Origin: Diphasiastrum complanatum
Taxonomy: Eukaryota > Streptophyta > Lycopodiopsida > Lycopodiales > Lycopodiaceae
Assembly (NCBI GenBank): GCA_029204225.1
Contig: CM055111.1
Coordinates: 13,866,477 to 13,930,476 of the forward strand
Length of the DNA stretch: 64,000 bases
Direction: 5' to 3'
Below are positions 54,518-64,000 of the stretch, piece after piece. The translations under genes were made by a program, and so were the position numbers. A model generated the notes under the pieces. It was not told where the DNA came from, did not search any database, and saw only the letters and a list, made by a program, of their open reading frames with translations. Each line of letters begins with the position of its first letter. The first letter of the stretch is position 1.

Positions 54518-55135
54518 ATTTTTCTTTTTTTATTGTCTCTTTTACTCCCTCACCCCATCCTCCTTTTTTTTTTTTAACTGTGCATTTTTTGGCCCATAAA
54601 TAAAAGCTTGTGGGTAACGATTTAGGAGTTAAAGCTAGTGAATTTAGGCTTGTGGTTAAACATTCCTGAAAATGGCGGGCCAAGATAGGATTTTGAAGGA
54701 TTGAAAAAAAAAAAACCCAATTTAACGTAGTCAAGAAAATTTTTGTGTTAATGATTTATGGATAAAACTTTGATAATTTAAAATAAATAAGAAAGCCAAG
54801 TAATAAAGATTATTGGCTAAAGTTTAAAGCACATTGAAATGTGTGAAGAAAATGAAACCTTAACTTCAAACTTTAAGTATTTGAATTTAGTAAGTGGGAG
54901 GGAGGGGGTGAGGATTCTTTTTGGGGTCCACCCCTCAATGCACACAATGTGCAAATGTATGGGGATATGCACATTCCCCATACATGCATCCTCCCCAAGT
55001 TTTTTAGTTAGAAAAAGCTTATGCATGAGTGAGGGGAGGAAGATGCATGGGTGCACCCATACACATGCGCAAAACTGTACATAAGTTTAAATATATATAG
55101 ATATATTTATATTGATATAGAGTTATGCTACTAGT
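54518..55135. other. No gene seen
   Basis: AT-rich sequence with homopolymers; overlapping open frames on both strands around 54817-55084 have no recognisable domain. Confidence 0.35.
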
Positions 55136-55286
55136 GGGTTATACACAATATATACAGCCTCGCCACGCCATCTGGGCATGCCAAAATCGGAGCAAGCTCC
55201 TTACAATGTCACTACGTAGCGGCTGGGAGTCGAGCCTGCGTCATGCTGGTCGCAGTCAACCACTCTACCCAAGCATCGCGCTACAA
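55136..55286 (-). mobile_element. tRNA-derived SINE, copy 2
   Basis: On the reverse strand the head has an A-box-like TGGGTAGAGTGGTTG (55271-55257) and a B box GGCTCGACTCCC (55236-55225), one base from the consensus GGTTCGANTCC. Spacing between them suits an RNA polymerase III internal promoter. Body and tail match copy 1. It is not a tRNA gene: no cloverleaf 3' half or acceptor pairing is visible and the body continues without a CCA-like end. Confidence 0.7.
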
Positions 55287-55439
55287 TGGACTACTATTAT
55301 ATTTTCACAACCGAACCACAAGTACAAAAAAAAAAAATCTGTACATGACAAAAAAGGCCAGATCAGAAACAGAGTCCCCCAAAGAAGGGGTGTAGTATAC
55401 AAAAAGTAAGTAAAAGATTTTCAGCACACCATGCAGGGA

Positions 55440-56320
55440 GGTAGTCCATAATAACTAAACCATAGTAGAAAAGTATATAGCAAGCCGAACACATGTTGTA
55501 GTTGACAAAGGCGATGAAGAGTTGTCAAAAACCTATATGTTGTGTGTCAGCCATATAAGTCATAAAAGAAAAAGTTTGTAAATAGCGCGCAAAGGTGGGT
55601 CTCCCAGCAAGATAGTGTCAACCGTGAAGGGAGGAAGAGCATACCAGCGGATAAGAAGGAACTTCCACCCACAGGTCTCAGTGGCAATGGAAAAACAAAT
55701 GCTCGATAGACTCTTATTCTAGCTGGCAAACTGGGTAGAGGCGGTCAGAAAGAAAGGACCACTTAGCCAAAAGGGGGAGAGAGTGAGTCAAGATACGGTA
55801 GGCTAGGTACCTAAGCTTTGCAATCAAGAGAGAATAGGCAATCTTGAGTCATTTACGCCACACAACAAGACAGTCAGAGCGCGAACATGAGGTATTAAAA
55901 TAGTCAGAAAAAAGAAAAGGGTGGTGACGAAGATGAGAAGCTTGGTAGCCTAGCGAGGAATGAGAAAGCATAGACTCCCACCCATTGAGGGTTGTAGAAA
56001 ACGGGGCCAGGCCAAGGCCCAAGGCTGAAGAAGAGACAATAGACAGGAGCAAATGCTTGCCACGACTGAGAGTTGAGTAGCTCATGAAAGGGGACATGAA
56101 TGATTTGACCAAGCGAGTGTAGACCCTTGCGGGCCAGAGAAAGGGAAAGATGGGGGTGGTGGGCAAAAAGAGCGGGGGAAGAAAGGTGGAAGAAAGAGGA
56201 CGTCCATATGGGCTCATCAGGCGAAAGAAGCGAAGGGTTAGTCCAAGAGAGGATATGATGGAAATCGAAGGAGGAGGCCAATTTTCGGAGAATAAGCAGC
56301 CCCTTAAATTCAAAGGAGCC
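55440..56320 (-). pseudogene. LINE 3' fragment (zf-RVT-like)
   Basis: Reverse-strand remnant. Around 56300-55900 it has ILSWTNPSLL, HPHLSLSLARKGLHSLGQI, the region before the C-terminal zinc module of plant LINE ORF2. Further on (about 55760-55600) LPLLAKWSFLSDRLYPVC then ESIEHLFFHC match the zf-RVT pattern 'L...drL......C..C....Et..HLf..C'. Frames shift several times. It is not the same family as the 49.7-52.5 kb element. Confidence 0.55.
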
Positions 56321-56776
56321 CCCAATGATGTTGACTTGCATATTAATCATTTTGGAGAGTTTTTGCATTGTAATTATCATTGCAAGTTATATTTTGATGT
56401 GGAAAAAGAAAGGAATTCAAATCTCTATGTTGCCATATGCTCTTGCTCCATAGAAAAAAAGAGCAAGCAAGACTAAAGTACAATGAACAACTATTGATTG
56501 GTTCATCTTCAAGCTCTTCCATCAGTCGACGTAGACCGCCTGTTGATCCATCACATGTATGTTTATTAATTTATTTCATAATTTTTTTATTTGCAATAGT
56601 GATGTACTTTGATTTGGTTAAGGATTGTGATATAGTATATTGCTCTTTGGAAAGCCAAGACACCACTCCATCACAAATGAAGGTTGCAAATGCACAAAAT
56701 GTACAAAGACTATTTTGTCAATTTTTGTCACATGTTAGAATTCGTCACATGGTAGAATTTGTCAATTTTCACATGA

Positions 56777-57010
56777 ATGACACTGAAAGAATTTGTGCTA
56801 CAATATAACTTATCATTTGCGATTGGATTATTAGACTACTTTCAACCAAAACATGATGAGAGGATACCATGTACATGCACACAATGCAAAGGCCTTAGGA
56901 TTCGGACAAGGAGGATTGTCAACGATCATATTTGGGCCAATGGAGTGCACACAGAGGATCCAAGAGTACGAGATGTAAACTCTTTAAAGAGTTTTTTAGA
57001 AATGCTTTAA
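56777..57010 (+). pseudogene. CACTA transposase-associated zinc module fragment
   Basis: Open frame with RIPCTCTQCKGLRIRT then RIVNDHIWANGV, matching the 'iPCPC.kC.N......v..HL...G' pattern of the transposase-associated domain found at the N-terminus of CACTA proteins. No TNP2 core follows. It interrupts the proposed SET-like gene and may be an insertion in its intron. Confidence 0.5.
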
Positions 57011-57083
57011 TCTTTGACCCTTATGGCACTTCAAGTAGTTTGGCCAATAAATATTGAGCGATAGGATGAGGCCACGATACTTT

Positions 57084-57207
57084 GAAGTTAATCTCTCACT
57101 TGCTTCTAAAAGGAAAATTCCAAATAGAATAATTAGATGAAGTTAATCTCTCACTTGCTTCTAAAAGGAAAAATCCAAATAGAATGATTAGATGAAGTTA
57201 ATCTCTC

Positions 57208-57287
<80 letters not shown>
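57084..57287. repeat. 55-bp tandem repeat running into (GA)n
   Basis: A 55-bp unit starting GAAGTTAATCTCTCACTTG occurs at 57084, 57139 and (partly) 57194; the third copy runs straight into about 38 GA dinucleotides ending at 57287. The microsatellite seems to have grown inside the third unit. Confidence 0.9.
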
Positions 57288-57292
<5 letters not shown>

Positions 57293-57617
57293 AACACTTC
57301 CAAATCTAGGAAGGTGTGTAGCCCTTGTTTTCTTTTGTTAAAGGTGCGGTTCAAATGTTTTGAAAGATATGTTCCACAAAAAAGTCCAAACATCATAGGG
57401 AGGGAGCATGTTGTGACGTTCTGGAATATGATATAATCATGTGGTTCAGGAATTTTGATTAGCACTCTATAATGTTCTCTCTGTTTTTCTCTTCATGTGT
57501 GTTTAGGGTGTGTGTGTGTGTGTGTGCTTGTGTATGCATATGTGTGTTTCATGCTACTAGTTTATAGTTTCTATTATATATTAATTTAGTCCATTGTTAT
57601 ATCTTCATTTATGTTTC

Positions 57618-57619
<2 letters not shown>

Positions 57620-57704
<85 letters not shown>
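57620..57704. repeat. (GA)n microsatellite
   Basis: About 42 uninterrupted GA dinucleotides ending just before a candidate splice acceptor TTTTGCAG. If it lies in an intron it would form an unusual purine-rich tract on the sense strand next to the acceptor. Confidence 0.95.
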
Positions 57705-57709
<5 letters not shown>

Positions 57710-58740
57710 CAGAAGAAGGAACATAAGTTGGTTTCAAGGAAAAGAGTTGCAAGAGAGATTGAGAATATTATTGATAGGATAAATCACATGAATATTGATT
57801 TTGGATCATTATTGGCCTTAGATGATGCTCTTGTTGATGATGACCCCTTGCTTGATATAATTAGTTCATCAATGCCTTGTGATTCAATCCATGTCTCCAA
57901 ATCTCCAAAAGATTCTTACCACCCAACCACACCTATCCTAGACGTTGCACATGAGTCCTCCACAACATTCAACATGGATTTCACAAACTTGACCACCCCT
58001 TTAAAAAAGAGAACACGTCTTGGATGTATTATGACTAGTTTGAAAGATAATTGAAAATTACTACGCACTGTTGATGTGTCAAAAGACATTCTAGGTTCTT
58101 TGTCTGACCTTCCTCTTCCACCTAGCTTGCAACCATTAGTAAAAAGTTTCATTAGAAGTAGATATTCGTGTTGGCCACTCCAATCACCATTACCATTAAA
58201 TGGAACACCATTTACGTATTGGGGTGGGATCAAGTGTACATGATCATGCCTAGTGAACACTTTCCTGAGACTGGTTTGGGCCCTTTTGCATTGAGTGTAG
58301 TATTGAGGTCCCTCTAAATAGTGTTGTGATATTGATGCCATATGCAAGACCTCAATACAATTGGGGTGATTGGCATGTTTTGTGTCATCACCAATGGAGG
58401 ATGCAAGTATTCAAATGCTTGTTTTTTTAGAGGAGCAACGCATGCAAAGAGGCAATATCTCAAGGGCAATCAATCATACATGCATTGAAGGATGTCCAGA
58501 TGTGCATGGAAACATTGCTGCATATATAAATAGTTCCATTGGCCACCCTTTATTGACAAATTGTGATTTTGAAGAATGCACCAATGGAAAAGAAGAATAT
58601 TTTACTAGGAATGTAAAGGCCACTTATGCAATGTTCTATGCCAATAGATCTATCATGGTTGGGGAGAGGAATTGTTCATCAAGTATAGTTTCAATCGTCC
58701 TCTATCCAAGTATTTGCAAAAGACAATAAGTCAAATGTGA

Positions 58741-60519
58741 AGATTTAAATTTTGTTGATATGCAAAGATGTATAATCCATGCATCTTGATTGTATTTGGT
58801 TTGTGTCATTAAATATGTCAAATGTTAGGAGCATTATTCGTCAAGCATTATTCATCATTTGCCTAGATGTTTACATAAGATAATAAGTGAAAGCTAATGA
58901 ATGTGAAATTTATAAATATGTAAATATGTAGAAGCGTGCAATTCTTTGAGTTCATTGAATGTTAACAAGCTGTAGGGGAATGATTTTTAGCGAGCTTTTG
59001 GATGCGAGCTTTTTGGCCATTTTAGCAAGCTTTTTAACCGTTTTGACGTTCAGTTTGTTAGAAATTTTTGGCTTCGGTTTTTTGGTAGTTTAGGGTCTAG
59101 GTTGTGTGTAAACAACAAAATTCTATTGAAATTGTCACTTCCAACTTGGTCAATGTATTATGTTAATCTTAAAATCTATGTTCATAGTGAGATCTCACAC
59201 GCGTGGAGCTTGCTGGACCAGTACACAGGTCGTTTATATATTTGATCCATTGCTCTTGCTTAAATCATAGTGTAATGCATCTAGATCAAGATCTAACACC
59301 TAGAACTTGATAAATCATTGGATTAAGCAATCAATAACTCTTAATGATTGACTAGTACAATCATAATTGTCCTTTTTATCTGAAAATTGACAAGTTCAAA
59401 CTTGAAGAATTGTGCATAACCAAAATATGAACCATGCATTTGTGGGATTAACAATTGCCATGATCGATTCTGAATTGCAAGAAAAAATATGATAGTTAGT
59501 ATGGATGGCTAGCTACATTGAGAAGAATCAAAAGTGTACCAATCGCACAATCTCAAGAGGGCCTTTCAATTGTCGAATTGCTATCATAAATACTTAATAT
59601 GAAATTTTGAAAATTGTAAGTACTTTCATGAGCATCGATAGATGCTCAGTTGTGATCATTGTCATAAAATTATAATTGCAATAATCAAAATTGTGAATCT
59701 TGAATATGGTGACTATTAGTTTCATGAATATTGGGTGCAAAATCATGAATATTTGATTGTGAAGATCAAAATATTTTTCTGAATACTCATAGTGAATGTT
59801 TAATATTTATGCTAAAAGTGTGTGTCTTTTATTTCTAATCATGACTAACATAGTCCAAATTGTGGTATCACGAATATCGAATCATGAAGTCATCAATGTT
59901 GAATTGTGAAATTGTGTGGGGTACAAATGTGTTAAAACATTAGGTTGTGAGTGATTTGATTAACGTTCTACATGTACAAGTGTGGGCACTATCCAATCTC
60001 AATTTCCTATTAAACGCAAAATTATCAAATACATATATTTTGAATATATTATTAACTAGTTTTATAATTACGCATTCGATAAATTATTCACTATATTAGA
60101 TTGACATTACACGAATATCATAAATCAACATCATGAATAATAATCATCAATCAACTACTAGCTTAAATAGCCAACTATAGTGAATTGCAATTATGAGATA
60201 CTTTAATACATTTTATATGATCTTGCCACAAGGGTTTTTAGTAAGATTTTCCAAATTGTTAGCAAGGAACAAAATTGGAAATCATATGATTAAGCATGAG
60301 ATATTGGATCATTTGACATGATAAGTTCGCTTGCATTGTTTTCTATTAAAGTTATGCTTAAATCCCCAAATGACAATGTGAGGATATCATGTGAGGTTGT
60401 ATTTAGGTATGGATGAAATTTCAAGGCCACCCTTTGACACTTAGTACACATTGTTGAAACTTGCTACCAAGATGAACTTTGAAAACACCCTTTGTTGCCT
60501 AATTCTTGCTTGTACTAAA
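58741..60519. other. AT-rich, no gene seen
   Basis: Non-coding AT-rich DNA with many short TGAATATT/AATCATGAAT repeats; no exon, LTR or terminal repeat recognised. Confidence 0.45.
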
Positions 60520-60760
60520 GTTGCTAAAGTTGAAGAATGTCCACCAAAGTTGTTGACTTTTTGACAAAGTTTGAAGGATGGCCTTTTAGGGCTTGTTGAT
60601 GATGTTTGTCTTGGACCCCTACGTGTTGGACAAAAGTTGAAGTTTGCCAATTAGAACTTTGACAAAGTTTGAAAGGTTGGCCTTTGGGATTTTCTAATGA
60701 CACTTGTCTTGGGCCCCTAAATGTCAATACTTGGCATAAAGACACGCACATTGGAGAAGA
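60520..60760. repeat. Two ~120-bp diverged direct repeats
   Basis: Both units share AAAGTTGAAG, TTGACAAAGTTTGAA(A)GG, TGGCCTTT and TGTCTTGG.CCCCTA in the same order (about 60525-60640 and 60632-60750). Non-coding; overlapping reverse-strand frames are by-products. Confidence 0.7.
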
Positions 60761-62254
60761 TGTGAGGGGTAGATGGTGAAAGGATTATTTGTAGATTCCC
60801 TAAAAAATTAGCGAAGCCAAATGTTCCAAAGAACTTTCATTACATCAACACATTTCTAAAAGTGGCACAAGAGTTCTTCAATGGAATCCATTCAAGCACA
60901 TTCCAACAACCCCACTCTTAATCCTTTTCTTTGTACCCTATCCTTATAGTACTCTTACTTATCATCTAGGTATCGATATAGTTTAATTGGACACCGTTTT
61001 CTAACCACATCTAAATGTCAACAGTGATTTTTCAAAATATAAATATCAATCCTAAACGTCTAAGATACGTTGATTACCAACATACCATGTACTAGAAATT
61101 TTGGTAATCGGTGATTTAGGGTGTAGATTACCCTTCCTCACAAAAATCAAATAGTGACACAACATTGGTATCTACATCTAACCTTTACCAATTAGAATTA
61201 AGCAATGCCAAGTGCTCATTTTTCTTTTGTATTTTTCTTCCTTGCATGATCATCGAAGATGGGCTAAGCAGCCAAGTCTAAGATACATGTAGCACACAAT
61301 CTTTATAGCTGAAGATTCAGATGGCGATTATGGCATCAACTCCACAATTTGAAGTTAGCCATGAACATGAAGTAAGCTATGAGCAGTCAGGACAGATATG
61401 AAGTAAGCTATGAGCAATCAGGAAAGACACGAGGAGTAGTGCACCAACGAAAGTTAATGGGCCAAATAGTAGAGACTGCAGCAAAGAAGCAAAAGTAAAG
61501 CAAAAATCATCTTCTTTGTGAAAACATTTTGCTTCCACATACATCGTCGCCCTGCTCATCTCCACATACTCAATACTCACCTCCCGCTGCTCACTTCCGG
61601 TGGTTTCCAGCTGCTGCTTGCGTCACAGTTCGCCCACCTCTTCACCTCTTTACTGATTCTGACATTTGAAGAGCCCAGAAGGAAATAACTATTTGCAATG
61701 CAGCTAGAAGTCGACATGGAGAATATGTGATGTGTCCTTCCGCCTTCACTGCTGACAGAACCCTCCTTCGCTTCTTGGTTGCTCATATCTGGATTCTGGA
61801 ATCTGCGCCTCTTCTTCTTCTTCATTATTATTGTGTGGGCCACTTCTGCCATCGTCTTTAATATTCAAGAATTAAGATGGTAAAAGACAAGGAATAGGCT
61901 GGTGCTGCCAGAAGATGATGATGATGATAATGAATCATGATAGATGATGATGGGAAAAGAGAAAAATCGTCGTGGAGCAAAAACTAGAAGCCTGCTGGTG
62001 CCTCATCTCAATCAACAACAATGGGATAGAATGTAGATCATAGGGGTCTCATTCAGGAGCAAGACCATTTGTCACCATCCCAACCACTTCTGAAATCTGA
62101 TCTCATCTCTCAATCATTGGTGCTTGTGAGGTGGAAGGCCTAGTGAGAGGGCCTCCATGGAGGGATTGCCCCAAGGGAGGGAGCCCAAGGCAAGGCCCCT
62201 GGCCTCCACCGAAGTCCGCAGACCCTCAGATCTTCCACTACATAATGCTCAGGT
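60761..62254. other. No confident gene; one candidate exon on the minus strand
   Basis: Mostly featureless. A reverse-strand ATG frame (61852 to about 61655) reads MAEVAHTIIMKKKKRRRFQN and on through a Ser/Gly-rich part to a possible GTAAAG donor. It could be a first exon, but no partner exon or family match was found, so it is only noted. Confidence 0.3.
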
Positions 62255-62415
62255 GTAAGGGTGGAGAGAGAATGCACAAGGGTGGAGAGAGAATGCACGG
62301 TGGCAGATTTTGGAAAGAGAATGGCAGATTTTGGAGGAGAGGGAAAGGCGGTTGCACTTTCTGGAGAGAGGATGGTAGATTCCGGAGGAGAGAGAAAGGT
62401 GGATGCATATTCTAG
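62255..62415. repeat. Short purine-rich tandem repeats
   Basis: Repeated GGTGGAGAGAGAATGCAC (twice) and several GGCAGATTTTGG/GGAGGAGAG units; the strand asymmetry in purines explains the long open frames here. Confidence 0.7.
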
Positions 62416-64000
62416 CGCTAAAGGTACCTCTCAAATACAAAGAAAACGTGAGCACCTAGCGGTAGTTAGTAGTTAATGTCATTTGGGAAGGCAATAAGAG
62501 CATCTTTTATGAGACTTTGGCAATGAATGGAGGCCCACTAACCATGATGAGATTGGACAATTTGTGGGCATAGCCATGAAGTTTGAAATTTGAATTTACT
62601 ATAGCGCATCATAAGATAGGTATGGCTTGACCAATGGCCATTATTGCACATAATTAGTTTCTTGTGGATTTTATGAACCTATATCGACCTTATTGAGGTG
62701 GTTTTCCATACCTACTTTGATGGCTAAGGAAGACCTTTTTTCATGGCTGAAATTCTTTTACGAGTCTCACTTATGCATCTATGTGGGTCATAATCTCTCT
62801 TATCAAAAAAATTACAATCTTAATATGAGCACAATGTTCCTAGTGAAACATCTTTATGAACTTTAGATTTCATAATATGCCAAAAAAGGTAAATTCACTA
62901 TCAAATTTCATATATTGCAAAAAAAGAGTTTAAGGTGAGGTCACTTTCAAAGTTCATAATGTAGGTCTAACATTTTATGGGAATTTTCGTATTCATGTAT
63001 TCAAAAGCGAACTCATAATTTATTCAGGAAGGGCAACCTTTGCAAGATTAAATCATCTTCACAAACATGAAAAAATCCTTTACATAAAAATTGTGATGCA
63101 AGTTGGCCAAGAAAAAGTGTGTCCAAGTTGGTCACGAAAAAACTGGATGGTGGGTCTATTGAGCTTTTCTGAAGTCCAGTGCAAAAAAAAAAGGGTTTAT
63201 GAATAATTGGAAAAATTGTATATCAAAAAATGGACGTGTCACAAATATATGGGATATAATTAAGCTCCCAAAAGGACCAAATGTCCAACTAATTGCTTAT
63301 GACGTAAAATCCTTGACATGAGCACTTTATGCCCTTAAGGGCCCTTGCTCAAAAGGGCATAAATGCTATTTGGCAATTTTTATAACTTTTATAACCTGTG
63401 CTATTATAATAGAATCTAAACTTTATGACACATTGTGCCGAACATAATGGCCTATAGGAATGAATGAGATATTTTCCAACAAGTTTTTATGCTTTATGGA
63501 AAAATCCCATTTGCTTATCATATCAAATATCTATATGGTCATATCCATCATCACCTGTTAGAGGGAGTATATGCATGACCTACATATAATGCTTGCTTGA
63601 AGTATCTCGCTTGCGATTTGTCGTTGTGGCCTATAGCAGATTGTAGCAAGTTGTAAACTTAAGAAAGAAAATGGCTTACCTAGTTCATCACTTTTATCCC
63701 ATCATGAGCACATATTTGCTAAAGCAAAGTCTTAATAAATTGTGAGCAACTTTTTTGTCAAGCCATGTGTGTGAGAAAGACAATATTCTTGAATTAATTG
63801 TTGGGTTAAATGTGTTAACACATTGTCAATTTTTATTGATTCAAAGGTCAATAAACAGTCTGATTTTGTTTTCTGATCAATACTATCTTCTTATTGCGTT
63901 CAGTATATGTCAGAATGCATGCATCTCTATATTGCTTTTGTAACTGATAGAAATTATCTGAGAATTAAATACCTCATGTTTGGCTATGTAATCACTTAGT
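62416..64000. other. No gene seen
   Basis: AT-rich non-coding sequence to the window end. No exon, repeat family or element end recognised. Confidence 0.45.

Larger units (their letters stand above)
56437..58740 (+). pseudogene. SET-domain-like gene relic
   Basis: Possible multi-exon gene for a SET-type protein (lysine methyltransferase fold). A first exon-like piece ends GSSSSSSISRRRPPVDPSH near a GTATGT donor (56557). Another starts at acceptor TTTGCAG (57712) with KKEHKLVSRKRVAREIENII and an acidic, Ser/Thr-rich body. After a stop near 58052 come LSDLPLPPSLQPLVKSFI and, in a shifted frame, SEHFPETGLGPFALSVVL (the SET 'GlGvFA' start), YNWGDWHVLCHH, then AYINSSIGHPLLTNCDFEE and, after a shift at about 58665, GEELFIKYSF. 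The last two fit the SET 'INHS..PN' and 'GEEL..dY' motifs, though the Asn-His is replaced by Asn-Ser. At least four lesions. The two long GA tracts lie between its proposed exons. Confidence 0.4.

Noticed and set aside
55225-55286. A functional tRNA gene
   Set aside because: A and B boxes are present, but no acceptor stem or full cloverleaf can be formed and a longer non-tRNA body follows, repeated at 46.8 kb; a SINE explains it better.
62131-62476. Two Gly/Arg-rich plus-strand ORFs
   Set aside because: Kept open by purine-rich short tandem repeats; no protein pattern beyond the repeat.

Overview
The window looks like nuclear DNA from a land plant with a large, repeat-rich genome. The evidence is spliceosomal introns, a plant group-1 LEA (Em-type) gene, plant-type Ty1/copia elements primed by initiator tRNA-Met, Ty3/gypsy chromoviruses, hAT and CACTA transposons, a tRNA-derived SINE and long GA/GT microsatellites. 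The style of the LINE reverse transcriptase and of two unnamed transposase-like families reminds me of seed-free plants (fern, lycophyte or bryophyte). That placement is recall-based and tentative. There are no bacterial features.

Layout. 0.1-2.3 kb: decayed hAT transposase, followed by a hAT-type MITE with a perfect 8-bp target duplication. 5.0-5.55 kb: the last three exons of a prolyl oligopeptidase gene. 7.4-11.4 kb: copia RNase H and gag debris, a chromodomain fragment and a clean gypsy LTR. 11.4-17.7 kb: a CACTA transposase split by a copia-type element that keeps gag-protease but has lost the integrase core and reverse transcriptase. 17.8-20.5 kb: a reverse-strand gypsy gag with primer site and probable LTR. 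20.5-21.4 kb: a 445-bp foldback and a palindromic tandem array. 21.4-25.6 kb: a MULE-like transposase relic and two gypsy integrase relics.

27.4-35.4 kb is the most unusual block. Four intron-containing, slightly broken genes point inward (two rightward, two leftward) onto a palindromic 70-bp tandem array. They are a large zinc-finger protein of transposase-like layout, an unknown protein, a divergent histone H3-like protein that keeps the first eight residues of the H3 tail but has Asp at position 9, and a BAH-like protein. 36-38.4 kb: copia RT/RNase H plus a 690-bp LTR. 39.2-43.3 kb: a decayed, multi-exon, beta-class (N4/N6-type) DNA methyltransferase-like gene with two companion ORFs. 43.4-45.1 kb: more copia.

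45.9-56.3 kb: two copies of one MITE, two copies of one tRNA-SINE, an intact two-exon Em-like LEA gene (47.87-48.35 kb, the best host gene in the window), a nearly complete LINE-like element and a LINE fragment. 56.4-58.7 kb: a broken SET-domain-like gene and a CACTA-type zinc module. 58.7-64 kb: mostly featureless AT-rich DNA with short duplications.

How it fits together: only the LEA gene and the prolyl oligopeptidase exons look like ordinary host genes; the rest is nested mobile DNA. The recurring theme is chromatin-related proteins (H3-like, BAH-like, SET-like, DNA methyltransferase, chromodomains) inside degenerate, apparently mobile blocks. All breaks are reported as seen; several fall at homopolymers and could be sequencing errors.
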